Source: an uncultured Gammaproteobacteria bacterium (GTDB taxonomy: Bacteria; Pseudomonadota; Gammaproteobacteria; HK1). From it: a DNA stretch of 64,000 bases. The DNA lies in the NCBI GenBank assembly GCA_958295465.1, contig OY282353.1:5137001-5201000 (forward strand), written 5' to 3'. The position numbers were made by a program, and so were the translations under genes. The stretch's first letter is position 1, and each line of letters starts with the position of its first letter. A model generated the notes under the pieces. It did no database searches, had not been told where the DNA came from, and saw only the letters and a program-made list of their open reading frames with translations. Shown in pieces: positions 19,001-26,231 of this stretch.

Positions 19001-20079
19001 ACCCTTCGCTGGCAGACAGGCTCGAAGGGCTGCGCGAGCGGTTTGCCGAAGTCGGCGCATTGCTCGCCGAGCCCGAGGTCGCCTCGGACCCGTCCCGGCT
19101 CCGGGCGCTCGCCAGGGAGCATGCCGAATTGAGCCCGGTCGTCGAATGCTTCGAGAAATACGACCGGACGGTCGGCTCGATCGAGGATGCACGCGAATTC
19201 CTCGCCGGGTCGGACCCGGACCTGCGCGCCCTCGCACAGGAAGAGATCGATGCGGCGGAACGTCGGCGAGAGAGCCTGGAGGCCGAGCTGAAGGTCCTGT
19301 TGCTCCCCGCCGACCCCGCCGACGCGGGCAACGTGTACCTGGAGATACGGGCCGGCGCCGGGGGCGACGAGGCCGCGTTGTTTGCGGGCGATCTGCTCCG
19401 GATGTATCTGCGCTACGGCGAGCTCGCGGACTGGAAGTCCGAGATCGTGAGCCGCAGCCTCGGCGAGCACGGGGGATACAAGGAGGTCGTCGTCCGGATC
19501 GTGGGGCGCGGAGCGTACTCGCGGCTCAAGTTCGAGTCCGGCGGCCATCGCGTGCAGCGGGTGCCGGAGACCGAATCGCAAGGGCGCATCCATACCTCCG
19601 CGTGCACGGTGGCGGTGTTGCCGGAGATGGACGAAGTCGACGAGATCGACGTCGCCCCCTCCGATCTGAGGATCGACACGTTCCGCGCGTCAGGTGCAGG
19701 CGGGCAGCACGTGAACAAGACCGACTCCGCGGTCCGGATCACCCATCTGCCGACGAACATGGTCGTCGAGTGCCAGGACGAGCGCTCGCAGCACAAGAAC
19801 CGGGCGCGGGCCATGTCGTTGCTGAAAGCGCGCCTCCTCGCAGCGGAGCGCGAGCGCCGGAGCACGGAGCGCGCCGAGACCCGGCGGCTGCTCGTCGGCA
19901 GCGGGGACCGTTCGCAACGCATCCGCACCTACAACTATCCGCAGGGACGGGTGACGGATCACCGCATCAACCTCACCCTCTACAGGCTGGGCGACGTCAT
20001 GGCCGGCGGTCTCGGCGAAATCGTGGAGGCGCTGGCCAGCGAGGATCAGGCCGAGCAGCTCGCGGCGCTTGGTACGTGA
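18997..20079 (+). CDS. prfA: Peptide chain release factor 1
   Basis: A 360-residue class I release factor, standard length, recognising UAA and UAG. It contains [17 protein letters not shown], the catalytic GGQ in [18 protein letters not shown], and [14 protein letters not shown]. It overlaps hemA by four bases. The methyltransferase gene prmC, which often follows prfA, is not present after it. Confidence 0.97.
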   Translation: MNPSLADRLEGLRERFAEVGALLAEPEVASDPSRLRALAREHAELSPVVECFEKYDRTVGSIEDAREFLAGSDPDLRALAQEEIDAAERRRESLEAELKVLLLPADPADAGNVYLEIRAGAGGDEAALFAGDLLRMYLRYGELADWKSEIVSRSLGEHGGYKEVVVRIVGRGAYSRLKFESGGHRVQRVPETESQGRIHTSACTVAVLPEMDEVDEIDVAPSDLRIDTFRASGAGGQHVNKTDSAVRITHLPTNMVVECQDERSQHKNRARAMSLLKARLLAAERERRSTERAETRRLLVGSGDRSQRIRTYNYPQGRVTDHRINLTLYRLGDVMAGGLGEIVEALASEDQAEQLAALGT

Positions 20080-20188
20080 GGCGCCTGCCCCCGACCGACC
20101 ACCATTCCCGGCCCGTAGCTGGTTGTCGGCCGCCCGCTCATCTCGATCTCACGCTCTCATGCTCAACCGGTTCTGGAAGTCGTACCAC

Positions 20189-20209
20189 GCCGGCGCCGGC
20201 GGCGCCGGC
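20189..20209. other. GC-rich hairpin after prfA
   Basis: A stem of nine base pairs (GCCGGCGCC/GGCGCCGGC) with a three-base loop in the convergent region between prfA and the cytochrome gene. There is no T-run, so it is not a classical terminator, although it could slow transcription from either side. Confidence 0.35.
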
Positions 20210-20348
20210 CATGAGCCTCTGCGGAACGGGAGCCGGGCAGGAAAGGGACGCTCCGCGAACAGGGTGTCGCGGTCATTGCGCCGCAGGAGATCGATGTTGT
20301 TCACGTAGCCGGGGCACGCGCGGTGCCGGCTCGGTCACGTGATCGACG

Positions 20349-21077
20349 TCACATCGCCGGCGAGGCGCCGCGTTCCGGCGAATGCCCGCCCGGCGCCGGC
20401 GCTGCGTCGAGGAAGCGCTGCATGGCGCCGATCTCCAGCGTCGTCAACGGATTGGACAGCCCGATGTCCGGCGTGCCTCGAACCCCCAACAGCATACGGG
20501 CGAAGAACTCCTCCGGAGACAGGTCTCTCGCCATGTCATGGAGAGACTCCGCGGGGTTCTCGCTGCCGGGAACCGGGGCATCGTGACATCCTTGGCAATG
20601 CCGCCGATAGACTTCACCGGCCTCGCGCTCGTCCCCCTCCCCCTCCCGGTCGAGAAGGAAGTACGTGACATCGAAGGGCGCTTCGCCGGCCAGCTCCGCC
20701 ACGCTCGAGAGAAAGCGGGTCCTCTCACCCGATCCGAACAGGTCCCGAAGCCGCCTGATGCGCGGGATGAAGCCGCTCCCGGCGCCGGAGCGCCTCCCCG
20801 CGGCCGCCGCGTAGCGCCGGCATATCAAGGGCAGGGTGGCCAGCGCGGCCGAAATGCGATTCCGCAACCCCCGGTACCGCGGGCCGCCGCGTTCGGCTCG
20901 ATAGAACTTCCGCGCGTCTGCCAGCATCACCAGCAGCTCGGCCGGACAGAGCAACCGATCGCGAAGCTCGAACGATGCGGCCGCGGCGTTCGGCGCCGCC
21001 GCGGCCAGGATGCAGAGCAGGACGCCTCCTGCAGCGTTATTCAATAGAGACTCGACGTTCCATCGGCAGACTCTCAT
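20349..21077 (-). CDS. Exported c-type cytochrome (single haem)
   Basis: A 242-residue protein with an N-terminal signal peptide (AAGGVLLCILAAAAPNAAAA) and a single CxxCH haem site (YRRHCQGCHDAP) at about residue 170, followed by a typical cytochrome c tail with MARDLSPEEFFARMLLGVRG and ALQRFL-like ending (IGAMQRFLDAAP). The first ~130 residues after the signal are not a known domain to me. ATG at 21077 has GGAG five bases away and overlaps the rhodanese gene by 41 bases. It is the last gene of the sulfur operon and could carry electrons released by sulfur oxidation in the periplasm. Confidence 0.75.
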   Translation of the reverse strand: MRVCRWNVESLLNNAAGGVLLCILAAAAPNAAAASFELRDRLLCPAELLVMLADARKFYRAERGGPRYRGLRNRISAALATLPLICRRYAAAAGRRSGAGSGFIPRIRRLRDLFGSGERTRFLSSVAELAGEAPFDVTYFLLDREGEGDEREAGEVYRRHCQGCHDAPVPGSENPAESLHDMARDLSPEEFFARMLLGVRGTPDIGLSNPLTTLEIGAMQRFLDAAPAPGGHSPERGASPAM

Positions 21078-21966
21078 CCGCGCTCCACTCCACCATGGAC
21101 CCGTCGTAGAGCGCAGCGTTGCCGTTGCCCATCAGCTCGCTGCTGACGAACCAGCCCAGGGAGGCCCAGTGGCCGGTGTTGCAGAAGGCGATCTGATTCG
21201 ACTCGGGGTCGACGTCGGCGAGGGCATAGAGCTGCTCCAGCTCCGCGGCGGGCCGGAAAGTGCCGCCGCCGTTGACCGTCAACCAGCTCTCCGGCAGGCT
21301 CCGGGCGGTCGGGATGGTGCCATTGCGCATCGATCGGGGATGCCGGTTGATGCCGACGTACTGGTGGTTGGGACGCATATCGACCAGGGTGATCCCGTCG
21401 TCGTCGATGGCGTTCTCGACGTCCTCCCTGGTGATCAGCATGCCGGTGCGCAGATTCGGCGCGAAGGTCCGGGGCTCCGGCTTGTTGTTGCCCTTTTCGA
21501 TCCTGTTCGTTTCGTCCGCCGCGTATGCAAGATAACCGCCGTTCAGTATCGATACGTCGTCGTGGCCGAGGACCTTGAACGTCCAGTACATGCGGGTTGC
21601 GCTTCCCATGTCGACGGCGTTCTTGCCGTGGTGGTAGATCACCACGTGGGTGTCGTTGTCGATACCGAGGGCGCCGATCAGCGTGGCGAGATCTTCCGGC
21701 TTCGACAACTGGCCCGGTACCTTGTCGACCTCGCTCCTCCAGCCACCCTTCAGGTAGTCGGTGTACACCGCGCACGGGATGTGTCCCTGCAGGTACGCGG
21801 TCCTGGAGCCTCCGTCCAGCGGGTTGCGAATATCCAGCACCCTCACGCCCTCGTCGCAGGCGTGATCCTTGATCCAGCCGACGTCGACGAGCGGCTCGGC
21901 GGCTATCGACAGTGAGCAGATGCCCATGGCCGTAACGATGGCGGCTGATTTCAGAAGACGATTCAT
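21037..21966 (-). CDS. Periplasmic two-domain sulfurtransferase (rhodanese)
   Basis: About 309 residues with a signal peptide (MNRLLKSAAIVTAMGICSLS) and two rhodanese domains. The first lacks a catalytic Cys; the second has IAFCNTGHWASLGWF, giving an active-site Cys in a CNTGHW loop rather than the usual CRxGxR. ATG at 21966 has AGGAGG upstream. Such enzymes (SseA/thiosulfate sulfurtransferase type) move sulfane sulfur from thiosulfate or mercaptopyruvate to thiol or cyanide acceptors. Position in the operon suggests the substrate is a periplasmic sulfur compound. Confidence 0.85.
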   Translation of the reverse strand: MNRLLKSAAIVTAMGICSLSIAAEPLVDVGWIKDHACDEGVRVLDIRNPLDGGSRTAYLQGHIPCAVYTDYLKGGWRSEVDKVPGQLSKPEDLATLIGALGIDNDTHVVIYHHGKNAVDMGSATRMYWTFKVLGHDDVSILNGGYLAYAADETNRIEKGNNKPEPRTFAPNLRTGMLITREDVENAIDDDGITLVDMRPNHQYVGINRHPRSMRNGTIPTARSLPESWLTVNGGGTFRPAAELEQLYALADVDPESNQIAFCNTGHWASLGWFVSSELMGNGNAALYDGSMVEWSADESLPMERRVSIE

Positions 21967-22001
21967 GCTCGTTCCCTCCTCAGGTGGTGGTTGCTTCCAC
22001 T

Positions 22002-22199
22002 TCAAAGTGTGATGCACCGATCGTTGTCCAGCACTGCTTCCAGCGCTCGATCCCAATCGGCCGTCGACATTGCCCCGATGTCGCCATCGATGACAAATTC
22101 GGTGCTTCGAAATCTTTCCGGCAGGCTCCGTATCGCCGGTGCGGTTCGATGGTCTTCGAACAGCCGGGTACGCAGCACCAGCAGGCGTATTTCAGACAT
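22002..22199 (-). CDS. 65-residue protein in DsrH/TusB position
   Basis: A small soluble protein, beginning MSEIRLLVLRTRLFEDHR and ending DRCITL with a Cys close to the C-terminus. It overlaps the preceding DsrF-like gene and follows DsrE- and DsrF-like genes, the position DsrH/TusB occupies in dsrEFH/tusDCB operons, but it is shorter than DsrH and I see no clear homology. Could be a reduced or divergent third subunit. Confidence 0.5.
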   Translation of the reverse strand: MSEIRLLVLRTRLFEDHRTAPAIRSLPERFRSTEFVIDGDIGAMSTADWDRALEAVLDNDRCITL

Positions 22200-22473
22200 T
22201 GATCACGAACTCCGCATCTTCGACGAGCTGGTAGAAATCACCATCGGAGATGCCCGGTACTTCGGGGTCTTCATACAGGGATTTCGGTGAGATTTCGGCA
22301 AGCTCGACCAGTTCGGCGAACTGCTCCATTTCGGGCACGACTTCGAGCCGTCCATGAGCGAACACCAGTGCTACGTCGTGTCCGAACACGGTGATCCCCG
22401 CCGCGACGCGCATGGCTTCCAGCGGGTCCCGGCGCGCGACGACGAGGACCGACTTCGCGGCGATTCCGTTCAC
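22192..22473 (-). CDS. DsrE/DsrF-like sulfur-relay protein (second)
   Basis: A 93-residue protein, starting with GTG at 22473 in a GTGA overlap with the preceding stop. It has a beta strand SVLVVARRDPLEAMRVAAGI, then VFGHDVALVFAHGRLEV, resembling the DsrE/F fold where a first strand is followed by a helix and a second strand. It has no cysteine, so it would be a structural partner, as TusC/DsrF is to TusD/DsrE. Moderately confident about the fold, less about the role. Confidence 0.6.
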   Translation of the reverse strand: MNGIAAKSVLVVARRDPLEAMRVAAGITVFGHDVALVFAHGRLEVVPEMEQFAELVELAEISPKSLYEDPEVPGISDGDFYQLVEDAEFVINV

Positions 22474-22760
22474 AGCGAGACCACTCGGCCCGCGGACCCC
22501 AGCATCCGGCTGTGATCGGTCTGGCTGCCAAGGGTCAGCGGGCACGAACCGCCCGGCATCGCCTGGCTCCAGGAGTGTTCGCACACCACCGCTTCAGCCG
22601 CGGATCCGGCGCAGGCGACGACGGTGGAGTCGGACAGCGCCCGTACCCCGTCACCGGTGAAGAAGATGGAGAATTCCACGTCCTTCCTCCGGCAGGCAGC
22701 GGAGAATCCGCGCAGATAATCGCCTGAGCCGCGGTGGGCGACGATGAACAGAATGGTCAT
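22470..22760 (-). CDS. DsrE-family sulfur carrier
   Basis: A 96-residue protein beginning MTILFIVAHRGSGDYLRGFS, with VEFSIFFTGDGVRAL, the core pattern of the DsrE fold (Rossmann-like strand, helix and a F-x-GDGV loop). Cysteines in VVACAGSAAEAVVCEHSW and GGSCPLT are candidates for the persulfide carrier. Start overlaps the upstream gene as ATGA and stop overlaps the next as GTGA. Together with the DsrF-like and TusA genes it forms a cytoplasmic sulfur relay. Confidence 0.72.
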   Translation of the reverse strand: MTILFIVAHRGSGDYLRGFSAACRRKDVEFSIFFTGDGVRALSDSTVVACAGSAAEAVVCEHSWSQAMPGGSCPLTLGSQTDHSRMLGSAGRVVSL

Positions 22761-23668
22761 CCGCGCCTTCCAGCCATCGCGCGAGCCATGAAGGCGATGC
22801 AGAGAATCGCGACGGCGCCCAGCCCCGCGGCCAGCCACGGAATGCGCCCGAGGCCGGCACGCGGCGCGCCGAAGCTCTCGACGGAGCGGCCGCGGAGGCC
22901 GTCGAGATGGACCCTGGCCGGAGCGGTGGGGTCTCGAAGCAGGAGACGGACGAGATGGACGACCGCTTCGCGGGTATCCCGGGCAAGCAGCAGCAAGGAA
23001 CCCTCGCCGTCGTGCCGGTACAGCAACGGGGTGTCCCGCTGCGGACCGGACAGCCAACCCGCTTCTTCGAACGATTGCGGATACTCGAGCCGCGTGACGG
23101 TTCCGGTGCCGAAGAACGAACGGACGTCGTCATCCAGTGCGATGTACTCGTCTCGCATCGGATCGGTGTAGAAACGGCTCCGCAACATGCTTCGAAGCCT
23201 CCCGGCGCCCCGTATCCGGGAGCCGGGAAGCGCCTCGGCGTCGCCCTGCCAGACCACCACGCGAGATTGACCCAGCAGAAAGAGCATTCCCGCGACAAAA
23301 TCCTTGTCGGACTCGCCGCCGCCGAACACGACGGCGGTCCGCGCAGGCTCCAGGCCGAACGCGCCGGCCAGCCAGTTGATGTCGCGAAAGCTCGCGGATG
23401 CTCCGTCGGGATGAAGAAACTGCGACGGCGCCATGCAGAGCGCGCCCTCGACGCTGCCGCCGGCGCAGGTGTCCGCTTCACGGGTATCGACGAACACCGG
23501 AGACTCCAGCGCGACAATCACGTTCGGATGGGTGGTGGCGGAGATGGCGCCCGCGGCTTGCCGGGAGAGCGTGAGCACCGCGAGCAGCAGCATCGGCAAC
23601 GGCGCTCCCGGGCGGAATCCGGACCGGCGCCGCCGGCGTCGAGGATGTTCGGCGTGTCCTGGATCCAC
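22757..23668 (-). CDS. Tail-anchored rhodanese-like protein without catalytic Cys
   Basis: About 303 residues: an Arg-rich start and hydrophobic signal (MLLLAVLTLSRQAAGA), a rhodanese-like domain (SPVFVDTREADTC, VEGALCMAPSQFL), and a C-terminal transmembrane helix (IPWLAAGLGAVAILCIAFMA). At the position of the rhodanese active-site loop the sequence reads VVFGGGESDKDF, without Cys. It should sit in the periplasm, anchored by its tail. Start is uncertain: TTG at 23698 (14-base overlap with the upstream gene), GTG at 23668, or ATG at 23593. It may bind rather than transfer sulfur. Confidence 0.6.
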   Translation of the reverse strand: MDPGHAEHPRRRRRRSGFRPGAPLPMLLLAVLTLSRQAAGAISATTHPNVIVALESPVFVDTREADTCAGGSVEGALCMAPSQFLHPDGASASFRDINWLAGAFGLEPARTAVVFGGGESDKDFVAGMLFLLGQSRVVVWQGDAEALPGSRIRGAGRLRSMLRSRFYTDPMRDEYIALDDDVRSFFGTGTVTRLEYPQSFEEAGWLSGPQRDTPLLYRHDGEGSLLLLARDTREAVVHLVRLLLRDPTAPARVHLDGLRGRSVESFGAPRAGLGRIPWLAAGLGAVAILCIAFMARAMAGRRG

Positions 23669-23684
23669 CGGGGGGCAGCCGCGT

Positions 23685-23960
23685 TCAACACCCGCCAAAG
23701 TGCTTCTTCCTCGGCGCCGCTTCGCCCGCTGCCGCCGCCGGCGGGGGATTCTCCAGGTAGTATCCGACCAGCTCGAATACGGTCAATTGCCCGTAGTCGC
23801 TACCCAGGTCGATGAGATCGAATTCCTCCATCGGCTGGGGCTTGCGAGCCGCCTCCACCTCGGCGGGCGACATGGACGTGTAGGGAAACAGGGCCGCATA
23901 AACGGCCAGCGTGCCGGCTAGCGATACGATGCAGAAGATGAATACTTGCAGGCGCGGCAT
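23685..23960 (-). CDS. Membrane-anchored protein with C-terminal Gly-Gly-Cys
   Basis: A 91-residue protein: N-terminal transmembrane anchor (MPRLQVFIFCIVSLAGTLAV), then a short soluble region (PMEEFDLIDLGSDYGQLTV), a Pro/Ala linker and a C-terminus KKHFGGC. By the positive-inside rule the C-terminus faces the periplasm. A Cys at the end of a flexible Gly arm recalls the GGCGG swinging arm of SoxY, but there is no SoxY domain, so this is only analogy. ATG overlaps the upstream stop by one base (TGATG). Function unknown. Confidence 0.65.
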   Translation of the reverse strand: MPRLQVFIFCIVSLAGTLAVYAALFPYTSMSPAEVEAARKPQPMEEFDLIDLGSDYGQLTVFELVGYYLENPPPAAAAGEAAPRKKHFGGC

Positions 23961-24046
23961 CAGGAGTCGTCCCTGGTGAAGCTGACGTACATGGCGTACA
24001 TCGCAGCGAGGAAAGCGATCAGTGCCGCGATTGTTTCAAAGTCCAT
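23960..24046 (-). CDS. 28-residue membrane peptide
   Basis: A very short gene: MDFETIAALIAFLAAMY starts an uninterrupted hydrophobic helix, ending in TRDDS. It begins one base after the upstream stop (TGACATG) and its stop overlaps the next ATG, so it is coupled on both sides. The layout resembles small subunits of membrane complexes such as CcoQ or CydX. Both junctions argue that it is translated; function is unknown. Confidence 0.6.
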   Translation of the reverse strand: MDFETIAALIAFLAAMYAMYVSFTRDDS

Positions 24047-24047
24047 G

Positions 24048-24263
24048 TCAGCCCTCGGATTTGTAATGCCCGATCAGCGTGTCCAGCTCGATCGCCTCGC
24101 CGGTGTCGGGATTGAGCACCGGCGGGGTGAAGAAAGGCGTGCCTTCCCGGGACCTTGCAAGCTCGTCCAGCGGCTGGATGAACACGTGGACCATGGAGGC
24201 GGCCGAAATCAGTCCCACCACCGCGGAAAATATCGTGAGCTGGAGCTGCTTCCGGATTTTCAT
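24048..24263 (-). CDS. 71-residue single-pass membrane protein
   Basis: One N-terminal transmembrane helix (IFSAVVGLISAASMVHVFI) and a soluble part with FFTPPVLNPDTGEAIELDTL, ending HYKSEG. The basic start (MKIRKQ) places the C-terminal part in the periplasm. It lies between tusA and the 28-residue peptide in the same operon, one of three consecutive small membrane proteins. No known family recognised. Confidence 0.65.
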   Translation of the reverse strand: MKIRKQLQLTIFSAVVGLISAASMVHVFIQPLDELARSREGTPFFTPPVLNPDTGEAIELDTLIGHYKSEG

Positions 24264-24281
24264 GGTGCTGGCCGCGGTGGA

Positions 24282-24587
24282 TCAGTTCTTCTTCAGCAGG
24301 ACCTGCCAATGGCGTGACCGGCGGAGCGTCCCGAGATGGGTACCGCCGTTCTCCTCGATGATCGGCGGGAGCGCTTCCATGGAGGTGGGGTTGTCGATCT
24401 TCACCTCGATGACGTCGCCGGAGCGGGCCTTGCCGAGGGCGTTCCGCGTGAAGATCTGAGGTCGAGGGCAGGAGTCGCCGATGCAGTCCACGACCGTCGT
24501 CGCGGTGACGGTCTCACCACCATCCAGGGTCACGGGAGCTCCCGTTGCCTGGTTCTCCGGCTCGGTTTTCCTTCCGAAAAGGCCCAT
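24282..24587 (-). CDS. TusA-like sulfur carrier protein
   Basis: A 101-residue cytoplasmic protein of the TusA/SirA fold. The carrier Cys is in DCIGDSCPRPQIFTRNALG (the CPxP motif), followed by KARSGDVIEVKIDNPTS, the family's typical strand. TusA receives sulfur from a sulfurtransferase or permease and hands it to DsrE/TusD. The adjacent YeeE/YedE permease halves are known partners: YeeD, a TusA homolog, sits beside the thiosulfate importer YeeE in other bacteria. An unusual N-terminal extension of about 30 residues precedes the domain. Confidence 0.9.
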   Translation of the reverse strand: MGLFGRKTEPENQATGAPVTLDGGETVTATTVVDCIGDSCPRPQIFTRNALGKARSGDVIEVKIDNPTSMEALPPIIEENGGTHLGTLRRSRHWQVLLKKN

Positions 24588-24684
24588 GGGGCAGTCTCCT
24601 CGGCGACAGGGAATTCACTGACGCCGTTCCCGTGTACATCACATCGCGGTCACTCGGAGCTCGAAGAGCGACTGCGAACGACGA

Positions 24685-25287
24685 TTACCCGATGCTCGCC
24701 ATTCTTCCGGCGCCGGGACGTTCCCTGCGTACTATGGATCGATAGATCGCGAACAGCACGGCGAATTGCACCAATCCGAAAACGATCGCGGGAATTCCGG
24801 TCTTCTCCTGCAACGTGGCCGCGTTCGAAAAGCCCAACTGGAGGGCTTCCAGGGCCGGTTCTCCGGACATGGCGGCGGGGGCGGGCGGCCAGTAAATGAA
24901 AGACCACACCAGCGAGAAGAGGAACATGCCCGCGAACGTGTAGATGAGCGCCCACATGGCGCCGACGTTGCCCTCGCCCGCCTTGACCCATGTCGATACC
25001 GTGCAGGCGCCGGCCAGCACCATTCCGATTCCGAACAGGAACAGCCCGATAATCTGATTGAGGCCGACGTCGAATCGCATCGGATTGCCTTCGCCGATGG
25101 TGATGAAACCGGTGAATCCGAGCGTCAATATCATCATCGCGACAAGCAGGGCCTTGGTGTTGCGGTAGGTTTTGAAAAGCATCGCGTCACGCAGCGCGGC
25201 GGTATTGCAGAATCGGGATCGTTGCACGAGAAGGCCGACCGCGGTGCCGAACACGAAGGCCAGGACACATTCTCCGACGACGCTCAT
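24685..25287 (-). CDS. YeeE/YedE-type sulfur permease, second half
   Basis: A 200-residue protein with about five transmembrane helices. It carries VGLLVQRSRFCNTAALRD and LAGACTVSTWVKAGEG, the Cys-bearing motifs that line the thiosulfate path in YeeE/TsuA. Together with the next upstream gene it reconstitutes the two pseudo-symmetric halves of one YeeE/YedE protein. Separate halves are known in other sulfur bacteria (PmpA/PmpB type). Gap between the two genes is one base. It likely imports thiosulfate or another sulfane compound. Confidence 0.85.
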   Translation of the reverse strand: MSVVGECVLAFVFGTAVGLLVQRSRFCNTAALRDAMLFKTYRNTKALLVAMMILTLGFTGFITIGEGNPMRFDVGLNQIIGLFLFGIGMVLAGACTVSTWVKAGEGNVGAMWALIYTFAGMFLFSLVWSFIYWPPAPAAMSGEPALEALQLGFSNAATLQEKTGIPAIVFGLVQFAVLFAIYRSIVRRERPGAGRMASIG

Positions 25288-25288
25288 G

Positions 25289-25780
25289 TCACACTCCCAG
25301 GATTCGTTTGTATATCAGGGATCCCACCCAGGCACCGGCGATGATTCCGCTGATGGCCAGATAACCCCCCAGGTTCAGCTCCGGTGTCAGTCCGAAGAAC
25401 GTGCTGACGTTGCAGACGAAGGCGAGCCGGATCCCGATACCCATGAGGAGCCCGCCGATGGTGATCATGATCCACTCCGAGAGCCGGCGCGGGTAGCGGA
25501 TGAAGAATTCCCCGCTCATGACCGCGCCGATGACCGCACCGAACAGCATGCCCAGGCTGATGTAGATCTTCCAGTAGCCCGCGTCCGGCTCGAACACGAG
25601 CTGCCAGAAGGGAATTCTTCGAAGGTCGTCGCCCATGAAGAATTCCGCGATGAGGCCCGTCATCATCGTTTCACCGCCGCCTACCGTCCAGGCGCCGAGC
25701 TGCAGAAACAGAAAGATGTCGAGCACGGCGATCGCGGCGAGGGCGATCACCGGGTCGAGGGTCTTGCGGAAGAACTCCAT
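25289..25780 (-). CDS. YeeE/YedE-type sulfur permease, first half
   Basis: A 163-residue protein with four or five transmembrane helices; SLGMLFGAVIGAVMSGEFFI and GIGIRLAFVCNVSTFFGL match the GxRxAxxCN motif of YeeE/YedE permeases. It is the first gene of the minus-strand sulfur operon, and its stop almost touches the start of the second half. The upstream spacer (142 bases) is shared with a divergent ribbon-helix-helix gene. Confidence 0.85.
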   Translation of the reverse strand: MEFFRKTLDPVIALAAIAVLDIFLFLQLGAWTVGGGETMMTGLIAEFFMGDDLRRIPFWQLVFEPDAGYWKIYISLGMLFGAVIGAVMSGEFFIRYPRRLSEWIMITIGGLLMGIGIRLAFVCNVSTFFGLTPELNLGGYLAISGIIAGAWVGSLIYKRILGV

Positions 25781-25857
25781 GACGACGACCTCATGGCTTC
25801 ATCGCTGCGCGCTCGAACCCCATCGCGATGATTCTGTATTAGTATGCGTGCCGCATG

Positions 25858-25888
25858 GGCGCGTGGTGGTATTTATTGCCAACGCGCC
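25858..25888. promoter_or_regulatory. Inverted repeat in the divergent sulfur-operon/RHH spacer
   Basis: GGCGCGT and ACGCGCC are arranged symmetrically around a 17-base AT-richer centre, between the start of the sulfur operon and the ribbon-helix-helix gene. It could be an operator for that regulator; no experimental basis. Confidence 0.35.
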
Positions 25889-25922
25889 ACTGACCCTCAG
25901 CCGGACCGTGCCGGGTGATCCC

Positions 25923-26231
25923 ATGTCGATCTACCTCGAACCCCCGGATGTGCTCGGACACATGTTCAATGCCTGCACGACCGAACAAATCAATGAATTC
26001 GCGCCGCAAAAGCGCGGTTTCAGGATCCATGGCCACAGCACCACCATTCGACTGGAGGCGGCCTTCTGGCACGTGCTCGATGAAATGGCACGGGATTCGC
26101 GCATGGAGATGCCGGGGCTGATCGAGATGATCCACGATCACTGTCTTGTCGCCAACGACAAGAACCTCGCTTCGTGCCTGCGCGTGATCTGTCTGAAGTA
26201 CACCGAATCCACCCTGGAACAGGATGCCTGA
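25923..26231 (+). CDS. Ribbon-helix-helix domain protein
   Basis: A 102-residue protein with RGFRIHGHSTTIRLEAAFWH and MPGLIEMIHDHC, the beta-strand and helix pattern of the RHH_4-type DNA-binding domain (PF13467-like), ending SCLRVICLKYTE. Such proteins are often transcription regulators. It is divergent from the sulfur operon, the natural candidate target, and overlaps the start of the next gene by eight bases. Confidence 0.7.
   Translation: MSIYLEPPDVLGHMFNACTTEQINEFAPQKRGFRIHGHSTTIRLEAAFWHVLDEMARDSRMEMPGLIEMIHDHCLVANDKNLASCLRVICLKYTESTLEQDA

Noticed and set aside
17456-19237. Long N-terminal extension of the TPR protein
   Set aside because: The frame continues upstream opposite hemA, but a signal peptide with ribosome site at 17455 gives a normal lipoprotein start.
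20080-20348. prmC after prfA
   Set aside because: The expected methyltransferase gene is absent; frames here are short and unlike PrmC.
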